Source of the DNA: Nocardioides sp. 503
GTDB lineage: Bacteria > Actinomycetota > Actinomycetes > Propionibacteriales > Nocardioidaceae
Direction: 5' to 3'
Assembly (NCBI RefSeq): GCF_004522095.1
Contig: NZ_SPUI01000002.1
Span: 744,001 to 808,000 of the forward strand
DNA length: 64,000 nt
The position numbers and the translations under genes are program-made. Below the pieces are notes generated by a model. That model saw nothing but the letters and a program-made list of their open reading frames with translations, was not told the DNA's origin and searched no databases. Below, piece after piece: positions 26,228 to 35,156 of the stretch; position 1 is the stretch's first letter; each line of letters opens with the position of its first letter.

Positions 26228-28397
26228 CCATGCGGTCGAGGATCCAGGCGAGGGAGAACGCGCGGTCGTGCCAGGCCTTGTAGCGCCCCGAGACGCCGCC
26301 GTGGCCGGCCGACATCTCGGTGCGCAGGAGGACGTCCGGCTCGACCGCGGTCGCGCGCAGCCGGGCCACCCACTTGGCCGGCTCGACGTAGAGCACCCGG
26401 GTGTCGTTGAAGGAGGTCTCGGCCAGGATCGCCGGGTAGCGCACGGCCGCGACGTTGTCGTACGGCGCGTAGCCGGCGATGTAGTCGTAGACGTCCGGAT
26501 CGGCCGCGGGGTCGCCCCACTCGTCGTACTCGGTCACGGTCAGCGGCAGGGTGGCGTCGAGCATGGTGGTCAGGTTGTCGACGAAGGGCACCCCCGCGAC
26601 GACGCCCCCGAAGAGGTCCGGGGCCTGGTTGGCCACGGCGCCGGCGAGCAGGCCGCCGGCGCTGGCGCCCTCGGCGACCAGGTGCTCCGGCGTGGTCCAG
26701 CCGGTGTCGACCAGGTGCCGCGCGCAGGCGATGAAGTCGGAGAAGGTGTTCTGCTTGTGCTGCATCTTGCCGCCGTCGTACCAGCGGCGGCCCATCTCGC
26801 CGCCGCCGCGCACGTGCGCGATCGCGAACGCCGCGCCGCGGTCGAGCAGCGAGAGCCGGGCGATCGAGAAGTAGGGGTCGATGGACATCTCGTAGGCGCC
26901 GTAGCCGTAGAGCAGGACGGGCACCGGGCCGGTGCCGCCACCCTCCCCAGGATCGAGGGCAGCCTCGCGGGAGCCCCGGCGGGCCACGATCGAGATCGGG
27001 ACCTGCTCGCCGTCGTCGGCGGTCGCCCAGAGGCGGTGCTCCTCGTAGTCGGCGGCGTCGTAGCCGCCCAGCACCGGGGTACGGCGGCGCAGCAGCAGCT
27101 CGCGGGTGCGCACGTCGTAGTCGTAGACCGACGCAGGGACGGCCATCGTGGTGTAGCCCAGCCGGACCGTGGGCTGGGTGAAGGCGGGGTTGCCGCCCGA
27201 GCCCACGGTGTAGACGGGCTCGTCGAACTCCACGAGGTAGTCGTCGCTGACCCCCGCCTCGCCGAGCTCGAGGATGCGCAGCTGGGTGAGGCCCTCGCTG
27301 CGCTGGTGGACCACCAGGTGACCGGCGAAGGCGTCGACGTCCTCGAGCCGGGTGGCCGGGTCGTGGGCGACGAGGGGCTCCCACCGGTCGGCCGGGGTCG
27401 GCTCGATCGGCGCCGTGGCCAGCTCGAAGTCGGGGCCGGTGGCGTTGTGCAGCACCAGGAACCGGTCCTCGCCCGCGATGACGGCGTGGTCCAGGGAGTA
27501 CTCCACGCCCTCGCGGCGCTCGCAGAACACCCGGAAACCCGCGTCGGGGTCGTCGGCGTCGAGGACGCGGTACTCGGAGGTGATCTTGGAGCCGGCGGCG
27601 ATGACCAGGAAGCGGTCGCTGCGGGTGCGGCCCAGGCCGACGAAGAAGCGACCGTCGGTCTCGTGGTGCACCAGCTCGTCGTCGGCCTGCGCGGTGCCCA
27701 GCGCGTGCCGCCAGATCTTGTCGGCGCGCCAGCTCTCGTCGACGGTGGAGTAGTAGACGTTCTCACCGGCGCGGTCCCACGTGACGCCGCCCAGGACGCC
27801 CTCGATCACGTCCGGCAACGGCTCGCGCGTGCCCAGGTCGAGGATCCGGACGGTGTAGCGCTCGTCGCCCACGACGTCGACGGAGTAGGCGAGCAGGGTG
27901 CCGTCCGGGCTGATGCTGGAGCCACCCAGGGAGAAGAAGTCGTGGCCCTCGGCGAGCGCGTTGAGGTCGAGCAGCACCTCCTCGCCGGGCAGCGCCGGCT
28001 CGTCGGGGGAGGCGTCCTCGGCGGGGGTGGGCGGGGTCCAGTCGTCGGGGTCGGCCACCGGGACGCGGCAGCTGGCGCCGTACTCGCGGCCCTCGAAGGA
28101 GCGGGCGTAGTACCAGTGGCCGCGGTTGCGCGTCGGCACCGACAGGTCGGTCTCGCGGGTGCGGGCCTTGATCTCGTCGAAGATCGACTGCCGCAGTCCG
28201 GCGAGGTGAGCGGTGCGGGCCTCGGTGTAGGCGTTCTCGGCCTCGAGGTGGGCGACCACCTCGGGCGACTCCTTGTCGCGCAGCCAGTCGTAGGCGTCGA
28301 CCCGCGTGCGGCCGTGGTGCTCGGCGGTGACGGGGCGCGGGGTGGCCACCGGCGGGGAGGCCGGCTGCTCGACGGGCGGTGCGGCGGGGTCGGTCAT
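26217..28397 (-). CDS. ptrB: Oligopeptidase B (S9A prolyl oligopeptidase family)
   Basis: 726 residues: an N-terminal segment with HGRTRVDAYDWLRDK, a beta-propeller over roughly residues 80-430, then the alpha/beta-hydrolase. The catalytic triad is visible: Ser in GASAGG (about residue 578), Asp in SFNDTRV (about 665) and His in SAGHGG (about 699). The family cleaves short peptides after basic residues in the cytoplasm; there is no signal peptide. I chose the ATG at 28397; a GTG at 28415 would add six residues. It is divergent from pxpA with 41 bp between starts. Confidence 0.92.
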   Translation of the reverse strand: MTDPAAPPVEQPASPPVATPRPVTAEHHGRTRVDAYDWLRDKESPEVVAHLEAENAYTEARTAHLAGLRQSIFDEIKARTRETDLSVPTRNRGHWYYARSFEGREYGASCRVPVADPDDWTPPTPAEDASPDEPALPGEEVLLDLNALAEGHDFFSLGGSSISPDGTLLAYSVDVVGDERYTVRILDLGTREPLPDVIEGVLGGVTWDRAGENVYYSTVDESWRADKIWRHALGTAQADDELVHHETDGRFFVGLGRTRSDRFLVIAAGSKITSEYRVLDADDPDAGFRVFCERREGVEYSLDHAVIAGEDRFLVLHNATGPDFELATAPIEPTPADRWEPLVAHDPATRLEDVDAFAGHLVVHQRSEGLTQLRILELGEAGVSDDYLVEFDEPVYTVGSGGNPAFTQPTVRLGYTTMAVPASVYDYDVRTRELLLRRRTPVLGGYDAADYEEHRLWATADDGEQVPISIVARRGSREAALDPGEGGGTGPVPVLLYGYGAYEMSIDPYFSIARLSLLDRGAAFAIAHVRGGGEMGRRWYDGGKMQHKQNTFSDFIACARHLVDTGWTTPEHLVAEGASAGGLLAGAVANQAPDLFGGVVAGVPFVDNLTTMLDATLPLTVTEYDEWGDPAADPDVYDYIAGYAPYDNVAAVRYPAILAETSFNDTRVLYVEPAKWVARLRATAVEPDVLLRTEMSAGHGGVSGRYKAWHDRAFSLAWILDRMGLA

Positions 28398-28438
28398 GTC
28401 GGGAACGCTATCCACCGTGTGGATGAGAGGCTCGGGGG

Positions 28439-29140
28439 GTGGGTGACCTGCGCGGCCGCGTCGACCTCAACGCCGACCTGGGCGAGGAGGTCACCGACGA
28501 CGCCGCCCTGCTGGCGGTGGTCACCAGCGCCAACGTCGCCTGCGGCTACCACGCCGGGAGCGCCGCGATCATGCGCGCGGTGTGCGCCGGGGCGGCGCGT
28601 CGCGGGGTGGCGGTGGGCGCCCAGGTGTCCTACGCCGACCGTGAGGGGTTCGGCCGCCGCCGCACCGACGTGGCAGCCGACGTGCTGCGCGAGCAGGTCG
28701 CCGACCAGGTCGGCGTGCTGACCGCGATCGCCCGCGCCGAGGGGACCGACGTGCGCTACCTCAAGCCGCACGGCGCGCTCTACCACCGCGCGATCGAGGA
28801 CGAGGAGCAGGCCGGCGCCGTGCTGGCCGGCTCCGGGGACCTGCCGGTGCTGGGGATGCCGGGGGAGCTGCTGCGGCTCGCCGCCGCGGCCGGCCGCGCC
28901 GTGTGGCACGAGGGCTTCCCCGACCGTGCCTACGACGACGGGCGGCTGGTCCCGCGAGGGCGTCCGGGCGCGGTGCTCGACCGGGTCGACGACGTCACGG
29001 CGCAGGCCCTCGACCTCGCGCCCCGGGTCGACTCGCTGTGCCTGCACGGCGACGCGCCCGGCGCGGTGGAGCACGCGACCGCCGTGCGGCGTGCGCTCGA
29101 GGCTGCCGGGTGGTCGCTGCGGCCCGTCGGGGCCCTCTGA
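28439..29140 (+). CDS. pxpA: 5-oxoprolinase subunit PxpA (LamB/YcsF family)
   Basis: 233 residues; VDLNADLGEE near the start, SANVACGYHAGS and YLKPHGALYH are hallmarks of LamB/YcsF proteins. With PxpB and PxpC it forms the ATP-dependent prokaryotic 5-oxoprolinase that opens pyroglutamate to glutamate, disposing of a spontaneous damage product. It begins with GTG. Unlike the usual compact pxpBCA operon, pxpB and pxpC lie 1 kb downstream, beyond a lipoprotein gene and a terminator-bearing gap. Slightly shorter than the typical 250 residues. Confidence 0.92.
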   Translation: MGDLRGRVDLNADLGEEVTDDAALLAVVTSANVACGYHAGSAAIMRAVCAGAARRGVAVGAQVSYADREGFGRRRTDVAADVLREQVADQVGVLTAIARAEGTDVRYLKPHGALYHRAIEDEEQAGAVLAGSGDLPVLGMPGELLRLAAAAGRAVWHEGFPDRAYDDGRLVPRGRPGAVLDRVDDVTAQALDLAPRVDSLCLHGDAPGAVEHATAVRRALEAAGWSLRPVGAL

Positions 29141-29152
29141 CATCCTCGGCGC

Positions 29153-29677
29153 ATGAGCACCCCACCTCGCGCGGCCACCGCCGTGGCCTGCCTCGCCGTC
29201 CTGGCGCTGAGCGCCTGCAGCGCCGACGACGGCAGCGCCGAGCGTTACGACGCCGACGAGGTGGCCGGCCAGGTCGCCGACGCCCAGCGGGAGGTCGCGC
29301 CCAAGTTCGACGTCGAGCGGGGCTCGTGCCCCGAGGGCGTCGAGCTCGAGAAGGGCACGTCGTTCGACTGCACCGTCGTCGTCGGCGGCGCCGAGGCCAC
29401 CTACACGGTCACCGTCGAGTCCGTCTCCGACGGCACCGCCGACCTGACCTTCAGCTCCGATCAGGCGGTGATGTCGGCGGCGGGGGCGACCGACCTCGTC
29501 GAGGACGACGCGCACGACCGCGGCTACGACGAGGCCAACGCCTCGTGCGGCGAGACCGAGGTGCTCGTCGGGGAGCCCGGCGACGTCCTCACCTGCACGG
29601 TGGCCGCCGACGGCGAGCAGTACGACGTCGACGTCGAGATCCTCGACACGGACGGCGCCATCCAGCTCGTCGACTGA
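29153..29677 (+). CDS. Secreted lipoprotein with two DUF4333-like repeats
   Basis: 174 residues. A lipoprotein signal peptide ends at the lipobox LSAC (19-22), so Cys22 is probably lipidated. Two DUF4333-type repeats follow, each with a pair of cysteines that probably form a disulfide: SCPEGVELEKGTSFDCTV (about 57-74) and SCGETEVLVGEPGDVLTCTV (about 127-146). Family members occur widely as surface proteins of unknown role in actinobacteria. It starts 12 bp after pxpA, so it may be cotranscribed, though no functional link is known. Confidence 0.82.
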   Translation: MSTPPRAATAVACLAVLALSACSADDGSAERYDADEVAGQVADAQREVAPKFDVERGSCPEGVELEKGTSFDCTVVVGGAEATYTVTVESVSDGTADLTFSSDQAVMSAAGATDLVEDDAHDRGYDEANASCGETEVLVGEPGDVLTCTVAADGEQYDVDVEILDTDGAIQLVD

Positions 29678-30139
29678 GGTCGGTGCTCGTCCACAGGCCA
29701 CGGCCCCGGGCTGTGGACAGAGCCCGGTTCCTGTGCACTCACGGCCACCTTCTGTGGAGAAGCCTGTGGGACCCGAAGTTTGTGGGAGCAGTTCGGCCCC
29801 AGCCCTTGCGGCGGGTGCCCACGGCCCCGTAGAACTCTCCCTACCAGCTCGACGCCGACCTCACGGAAGGCCCGGGCTGCGGATCGGACAGGAGCAAGGA
29901 CCCGCACCGCGAGGCAACTCGAGGCGTCGGCCCGGTGACGGGGACGGCGGGGTCGGAGCACCCGTCATGATCGACCGGGCGTCACCGTTTCCGGTCAAGC
30001 CGAGGGCCTCCTGATGCTCATACCATCAAGAGGCCCTCACCTTTTTCTCACGCCATCCGCGACCATCCTGAGGGCTGTCGGCCCGCCCGGGAACCTCCGC
30101 CGGATGACGCGTGCGTGAACATCCCGGCAGACTGGGGCC
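29678..30139. other. 462-bp region without a protein gene
   Basis: The only gene-free stretch over 300 bp. It holds three TGTGGA/TCCACA boxes near 29687-29761, a weak promoter-like pair (TTGCGG 29806-29811, TAGAAC 29830-29835, 18 bases apart), and a hairpin with a T-run at 30002-30046. I see no credible ORF, tRNA, RNase P, SRP or tmRNA signature. A small RNA ending at the terminator is possible. Confidence 0.6.
30002..30046 (+). terminator. Rho-independent terminator with T-run
   Basis: Stem GAGGGCCTC (30002-30010) with its complement at 30030-30038, inner TGATG/CATCA pairing, followed by CTTTTT at 30041-30046. A T-run is rare in this genome, which makes it the most canonical terminator in the window. 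It faces the + strand, 325 bp after the lipoprotein stop and 94 bp before pxpB. Confidence 0.85.
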
Positions 30140-30733
30140 ATGCAGCTGCGCGCCTTCGGCCCCCGGGCGCTGCTGGCCGAGGTGGCAGACGCGCGCGCGG
30201 CCGTCGCCCTGGGCGCCTGGGCCCGCGCGGCTCGTCTCGACGTGGCCGAGGTCGTCCCGGCCGCCGGGACCGTGCTCTTCGACGGCGTCCGCGACGCCGA
30301 GGCGCTCCGCGTGGCGCTCGCGGCCTGGGACGGTGCCGCTCCGGCGGTCCAGCGGGCGCCGGTCGAGGTGCCGGTCACCTACGACGGCGCCGACCTGGGG
30401 TTCGTCGCCGAGCGCTGGGGCACCGACGTCGACGGCGTCGTGGCGCGGCACACCGCGACCACCTTCGTGTCGGCCTTCTGCGGCTTCGCGCCCGGCTTCG
30501 CCTACCTCACGGGTCTCGACGACGCGCTGGCCGTGCCGCGGCTGGACTCGCCCCGGGCCCGGGTGCCGGCCGGCTCGGTGGCGCTGGCCGGAGCGTGGTG
30601 CGGGGTCTACCCGACGGCGTCGCCCGGCGGCTGGCGGATCCTGGGCCGTACGTCGGTCGCGCTGTGGGACCCGGCCCGGGGCGAGCCCGCGCTGCTGGCG
30701 CCCGGCACGCCGGTGCGGTTCGTGCGCGCATGA
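30140..30733 (+). CDS. pxpB: 5-oxoprolinase subunit PxpB
   Basis: 197 residues of the allophanate-hydrolase-subunit-1 (KipI) family, with the conserved FVSAFCGFAPGFAYLTGL (about 111-128) and RVPAGSVALAG (about 141-151). It forms a heteromer with PxpC and works with PxpA in 5-oxoproline ring opening. The stop codon overlaps the start of pxpC by four bases (ATGA), so the pair is coupled. Its promoter must lie in the gap after the terminator ending at 30046. Confidence 0.92.
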   Translation: MQLRAFGPRALLAEVADARAAVALGAWARAARLDVAEVVPAAGTVLFDGVRDAEALRVALAAWDGAAPAVQRAPVEVPVTYDGADLGFVAERWGTDVDGVVARHTATTFVSAFCGFAPGFAYLTGLDDALAVPRLDSPRARVPAGSVALAGAWCGVYPTASPGGWRILGRTSVALWDPARGEPALLAPGTPVRFVRA

Positions 30734-31572
30734 GCCTGCTCGTGCGGCGCACCGGGCCGCTGGCGACCGTCCAGGACCGTGGCCGGGCCGGGCTGGCCCA
30801 CCTCGGGGTGCCGCGCGCCGGCCCGCTCGACGCGCCTGCGGCCGCCCTGGCCAACCGCCTGGTCGGCAACGACGCCGACGCCGCCGTCGTCGAGGTGACC
30901 TTCGGCGGGCTCGAGCTGCGCACCGACGCCGGCCTCTGGGTGGCCGTGACCGGGGCCGTGGTGCCCGTGCAGGTGGACCGTCGGCCGCGCGGCCACGCGC
31001 GCGCCGCGTGGGTCCCGGCCGGTGCGACCCTGCGGCTCGGGACGCCCGCGACGGGCGTGCGCTCCTACGTCGCGGTCGCCGGCGGGGTGGCGGTCGCGCC
31101 GGTGCTCGGCTCGCGGTCGACCGACACCCTCGCGTGGGTCGGGCCGCCGCGTCTGGAGGAGGGCGTGGTGCTGCCGGTCGGGTCGTCGACGGGTCCTCCC
31201 GCTCCGCACGACACCCCCCGCCCGCCCCGGCCCGGTCCGCTGCGACTGCACCCGGGGCCGCGGGCCGACTGGTTCGCGCCGGGGACCCTCGCGGCGCTGT
31301 GCCGTGCGCCGTACGTCGTGGGGGAGGCGTCCGACCGCGTGGGGATGCGCCTGGAGGGCCCGAGGCTGGAGCGGGTGCGCGACGGCGAGCTGCCCAGCGA
31401 GGGGATGGTGCTCGGGGCGGTTCAGGTGCCGCCCAGCGGCCTGCCCGTGGTGCTGCTCGCCGACCACCCGCCGACCGGCGGCTACCCGGTGCCGGCTGTC
31501 GTCGAGGAGGACGACCTGTGGCGGTGCGCGCAGCTGCGGCCCGGCGACGAGGTGTGGTTCACGCCCGCCTGA
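30730..31572 (+). CDS. pxpC: 5-oxoprolinase subunit PxpC (KipA/biotin-dependent carboxyltransferase-like)
   Basis: 280 residues of the allophanate-hydrolase-subunit-2 family: TVQDRGRAGLAHLGVPRAGPLD near the start (residues 12-33), SYVAVAGGV and the terminal ADHPPTGGYPVPA motif. ATG at 30730 in an ATGA overlap with pxpB. Its 3' end overlaps the convergent acetyltransferase gene by 14 bp. Together with PxpA and PxpB it recycles 5-oxoproline. Confidence 0.92.
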   Translation: MSLLVRRTGPLATVQDRGRAGLAHLGVPRAGPLDAPAAALANRLVGNDADAAVVEVTFGGLELRTDAGLWVAVTGAVVPVQVDRRPRGHARAAWVPAGATLRLGTPATGVRSYVAVAGGVAVAPVLGSRSTDTLAWVGPPRLEEGVVLPVGSSTGPPAPHDTPRPPRPGPLRLHPGPRADWFAPGTLAALCRAPYVVGEASDRVGMRLEGPRLERVRDGELPSEGMVLGAVQVPPSGLPVVLLADHPPTGGYPVPAVVEEDDLWRCAQLRPGDEVWFTPA

Positions 31573-32563
31573 CGAACTCCACCGACGCCTCGACCGGCCG
31601 GAAGCCGATGAGCTCGTTGATCGAGATCATGTACTGGTTGGTCTCGCCGTTCTGGGTGCGGACCCGTTGGATGTGAGGCCGGCGCTCCTGCACGGCGCGC
31701 AGGTTGGCCGTCTTGACCGCCAGCCCCAACCGGTGGCCGCGGTGCTCGCGGTGGACGAACGTGCCCCACTGGAACGCGTCGGGGGAGGTCTCGGCGAGCG
31801 GGACCTGGAGCGTCGACTGGGCCGCCACGACGCCGTCGGGGGTGAGGGCGACGCTCTCGTAGGTCTCGCGGCCCATGCTCGCCGACATCGCGTAGGTCTC
31901 GGCGAGCCGCTGCGGGGTCATCACCTCCTCCTCGAAGTCGACCTCGCCGGTGGGTGCGTCGACGGCGAGCTGGCCCAGCAGGACGCAGAGCGACTCGGCG
32001 TACTCGTCGGGGAAGTGGCCCACGAAGGTCTCGATGCGGTAGCCGTCGGAGCGCTCCGCTGCGAGGGCGGCCCACTCGTCGAGCCGCGCGCCGTCGACCG
32101 GAAGGTCGAGGTGGCGGACGACCTCGATGTTGGACTGCGTGAAGCCGCGGTGCTCGGCGAAGGAGCGGTAGGGGTGGTCCTCGAGCCGGTCGAAGGGGAT
32201 GGCCGCGTCGGCCATGACCTCGGTGCGCCCCGCGGCCACGGCGATCCCGGTCAGGTGCTCCAGGAGCGCCGAGCCGACGCCCCGGCCACGGTGGTCGGGG
32301 TCGACGAAGACCTCGACCCACGCCTTGTCGGTGTTGTCGAGCAGGAAGAGGTAGACGATGCCGAAGCCGACGAGTGTCTCGCCGTCGTGAGCTGCGACGT
32401 GCTCGCTCCGCTCGCCGCTGTCCGGGGCGCGCAGGGCCGCGGCGTACTCCTCGTACGTGAAGCGCGGGGCATCGGGGCGGTCGACGTGACGGGCGAGGTC
32501 GTAGACCCGGTGCACCTCACGCATCACGGCGTCGTCGTGGAGGTCGATCGGGCGCAGGTCCAT
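31559..32563 (-). CDS. Two-domain GNAT acetyltransferase
   Basis: 334 residues with two GNAT folds in tandem. The first shows VEVFVDPDHRGRGVGSALLEHL near 81-102 (acetyl-CoA loop RGRGVG). The second, weaker, shows GTFVHREHRGHRLGLAVKTANL near 265-286. Tandem GNAT proteins of this size are common in actinobacteria; the N-terminal copy usually carries activity, and the family includes mycothiol synthase-like enzymes, but I see no clear MshD features. ATG at 32563 is preferred over any longer reading through the end of dinB, 10 bp upstream. Substrate unknown. Confidence 0.85.
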   Translation of the reverse strand: MDLRPIDLHDDAVMREVHRVYDLARHVDRPDAPRFTYEEYAAALRAPDSGERSEHVAAHDGETLVGFGIVYLFLLDNTDKAWVEVFVDPDHRGRGVGSALLEHLTGIAVAAGRTEVMADAAIPFDRLEDHPYRSFAEHRGFTQSNIEVVRHLDLPVDGARLDEWAALAAERSDGYRIETFVGHFPDEYAESLCVLLGQLAVDAPTGEVDFEEEVMTPQRLAETYAMSASMGRETYESVALTPDGVVAAQSTLQVPLAETSPDAFQWGTFVHREHRGHRLGLAVKTANLRAVQERRPHIQRVRTQNGETNQYMISINELIGFRPVEASVEFVRRA

Positions 32564-32573
32564 GCGCCGAACG

Positions 32574-33932
32574 CTAGGGCGGTGGAGGCGGCGCCGCGAG
32601 CGAGTTTCCACCGTCGGCCACGTCGTCGGTGGGCGGCTGCCAGGCGACGAGGTCGGGGTCGTCGATGGGGTAGGAGCGCACCGGACCCGCCGGCGTCTCG
32701 GCCGTCTCGAAGCGCACGGTGACCACGCCGCGGCCCGAGCCCCACACCCAGCCCCGGCCGAGCTCCGCGTGCACGACGTCCATGCCGGGAGCCCAGGCGG
32801 GCCGGCGGGTGCTCGGGGCCTCGACCGGCTCGGGCTCCTCCTCGACGACCTCGGGGTCGGACTCGCCGAAGAGGTCGTCCTGGATCCAGTCGGCCAGGCC
32901 CGAGACCCCGACGCCCAGCAGGCGTACGCCGCCGGAGGTGTCGAGGTCGGCGAGCAGGGCGCGCGCAAGACGGCCGATCGTGGCGGTGGAGTCGGTCGGG
33001 GACGTCAGCGTCGAGGAGCGGCTCAGCGTCGTGAAGTCGTGGAGACGCACCTTGATGGTGACCGTGCGCCCGGACAGGCCGTGCTTGCGCAGGCGGGTCG
33101 CGACCTCGCCGGCCTGGCGGGTGAGCAGGCCCTCCATGAGCCTGCGGTCGGTCAGGTCGGTCTCGTAGGTGCCCTCGACGCTGACCGACTTGGCCTCGCG
33201 CTCGGCGAGGACCGGGCGGTCGTCCAGGGCGCGCGCGAGGTGCCACAGGCCGGTGCCGTGGGCCTTGCCCACCAGCCGCACCAGCTCGTCGAGGTCGACC
33301 GACTCGAGCTCGGCGACGGTGTGGATGCCGGCGCGGCGCAGCCGCTCCGCGGTGGCCGGGCCGACGCCGGGGATCACCGTGACGTGCATCGGGCGCAGCA
33401 GCGCCACCTCGGTGCCGGGGGCCACCACCGTCAGCCCGTCGGGCTTGTCGATCTCGCTGGCGACCTTGGCGATGAACTTCGACGAGCCCAGACCGACCGA
33501 GCAGGTCAGGCCGCGGGTGACCTCGGTGACCCGGGAGCGGAGCTCCTCGGCGAAGGCCGTCACCGTGGGCAGCTCGAGGTCGGGCAGGCCGGCGCGCTCG
33601 AGGTCGACGAACGCCTCGTCGAGCGAGAGCGGCTCCACCAAGGGCGAGACCGAGCGCAGGAGACCCATGACGGCGTTGCTCGACTCCCGGTAGGCGTGGA
33701 AGCGGCCGCTGAGGAAGGCCGCGTGGGGGCATCGCGAGCGGGCCTCGCGGGTCGACATGGCCGACCTCACGCCGTACTTGCGGGCCTCGTAGGAGGCCGT
33801 GGCCACCACCCCGCGGCCGCCGACCCCACCCACGACGACCGGTCGGCCGCGCAGCGAGGGCTTGTCGCGCTGCTCGACGGCCGCGAAGAAGGCGTCGAGG
33901 TCCAGGTGGAGGACCGAGGCCTGGGCACGCAC
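32574..33932 (-). CDS. dinB: DNA polymerase IV (Y-family)
   Basis: 452 residues. Catalytic acids are present: DLDAFFA (11-17; Asp11 or Asp13) and SLDEAF (103-108; Asp105-Glu106), with palm, thumb (helix-hairpin-helix IPGVGPATAERL) and little-finger domains. The beta-clamp motif QDDLF lies near residue 350. A C-terminal extension of about 90 residues (GMDVVHAELGRGWVWGSG) follows, as in other actinobacterial Pol IV proteins. It makes short error-prone patches opposite lesions. Ten bases separate it from the GNAT gene downstream, so they may be cotranscribed. Confidence 0.93.
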   Translation of the reverse strand: MRAQASVLHLDLDAFFAAVEQRDKPSLRGRPVVVGGVGGRGVVATASYEARKYGVRSAMSTREARSRCPHAAFLSGRFHAYRESSNAVMGLLRSVSPLVEPLSLDEAFVDLERAGLPDLELPTVTAFAEELRSRVTEVTRGLTCSVGLGSSKFIAKVASEIDKPDGLTVVAPGTEVALLRPMHVTVIPGVGPATAERLRRAGIHTVAELESVDLDELVRLVGKAHGTGLWHLARALDDRPVLAEREAKSVSVEGTYETDLTDRRLMEGLLTRQAGEVATRLRKHGLSGRTVTIKVRLHDFTTLSRSSTLTSPTDSTATIGRLARALLADLDTSGGVRLLGVGVSGLADWIQDDLFGESDPEVVEEEPEPVEAPSTRRPAWAPGMDVVHAELGRGWVWGSGRGVVTVRFETAETPAGPVRSYPIDDPDLVAWQPPTDDVADGGNSLAAPPPPP

Positions 33933-34082
33933 GCTCGCAAACTACCCGCGGCCACCGACGTGGCCCGGCACCCGGGTGGGGGAGGCCGGTTGCCGTCCAC
34001 AGGGGCGGTCCACGGACGCGCTCCTCCCCAGGTCGCCCGTCGCCGCCCACGCGGTGTCGGCCACGAGGAGCACGGTGCCTGC

Positions 34083-35099
34083 ATGACCCACCACCACCCG
34101 ATGACGATGACCGCCCGGTGCCCCGAGGACCTGCTGGCGATGGTGCCGGTGACCCTCGGCTTCGTGCCCGAGGAGTCCGTCGTGATGCTCACCTTCGGCG
34201 GGCGCGCGTTCCAGGCGCGGGTCGACCTGCCCGCCTCCCGCGACGAGGTGTCTGAGGTCGTGGCGTCGCTGCTCGAGCCGGCCTGCCTGCACCGTGTGCG
34301 GCAGGTGGTGTTCGTGCTCTACACCGGTGACGAGGCACTCGCCGGGCACCTGTGGCGGGGGCTGCGCGACCGGTGCCGCCGGGAGGGCATCGACGTGGTG
34401 GAGGCGCTGCGCGCCGACGGCGGTCGCTGGTTCCCGCTCGCCCACGGCAGCCACCTGCTGCGGGAGGTCGGGGTGCCCTACGACGTCAGCGCCCACCCGT
34501 TCCAGGTCGACGCCGTGCTCCACGGCCGGGTCACCCACCGCTCGCGCCGCGACCTCGCCGAGACGCTGCGCCCCGACCCCGACCGGGTGGCCGCGGTGGC
34601 GGCCGCGCTCCGCGAGCCGGTGGGGGACCGGACAGGCCGGTGGGACCGCACCCACCCGCCCGAGGTGTCGGTGATGCTCGAGGAGGGCCGCTGGGTCCAG
34701 GAGACCGTGCGGGCCCACGTCGCCACCGGGTCGCGCCCCTCGGACGCCGACGCCGCCCGGCTGCTGCACGCCGTGGTGCTGCTGCGGCTGCGCGACGCGG
34801 CCTGGGAGCTGATCGAGCGCCCTCGCGCGGCCGCCCACGTCGAGCTCTGGTCCGACCTCGTGCGCCGTTGCCCGCGCGAGCTGGTCGCGGGTCCGGGGAC
34901 CCTGCTCGGGTGGGCCGCCTGGCAGGCCGGCCACGGTGCGCTGGCCTGGTGCGCCCTCGACCGGGTCCTCGAGGTCGAGCCGGACTACACCCTCGCGGCG
35001 CACCTCGCCCTCGTCCTCGAGCACGCGGTCCCGCCGGAGGCGTGGGAGGTCGACTTCGACTGGGCCGAGGGACTGCGTCCGGTCGGCAGGTCCGCATGA
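34083..35099 (+). CDS. DUF4192 domain-containing protein
   Basis: 338 residues. The opening segment RCPEDLLAMVPVTLGFVPEESVVML is split by few gaps and is the family signature of DUF4192, a soluble cytoplasmic protein family found almost only in actinobacteria. Later blocks include HLLREVGVPYDV and LLGWAAWQAGHGALAWCALDR, also typical. ATG at 34083 begins MTHHHPMTMTA. Function unknown. It is divergent from dinB with 150 bp between. Confidence 0.85.
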   Translation: MTHHHPMTMTARCPEDLLAMVPVTLGFVPEESVVMLTFGGRAFQARVDLPASRDEVSEVVASLLEPACLHRVRQVVFVLYTGDEALAGHLWRGLRDRCRREGIDVVEALRADGGRWFPLAHGSHLLREVGVPYDVSAHPFQVDAVLHGRVTHRSRRDLAETLRPDPDRVAAVAAALREPVGDRTGRWDRTHPPEVSVMLEEGRWVQETVRAHVATGSRPSDADAARLLHAVVLLRLRDAAWELIERPRAAAHVELWSDLVRRCPRELVAGPGTLLGWAAWQAGHGALAWCALDRVLEVEPDYTLAAHLALVLEHAVPPEAWEVDFDWAEGLRPVGRSA

Positions 35100-35156
35100 C
35101 CACCACGCCTGTGCGGGTGAGGGTTCGGGCCGCCTGGGCGGCACTAGGGTGCCTGC

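Noticed and set aside
26142..28721. An 859-codon + strand frame opposite ptrB
   Set aside because: Valine/glycine-rich shadow of the oligopeptidase gene, with no recognisable domain.
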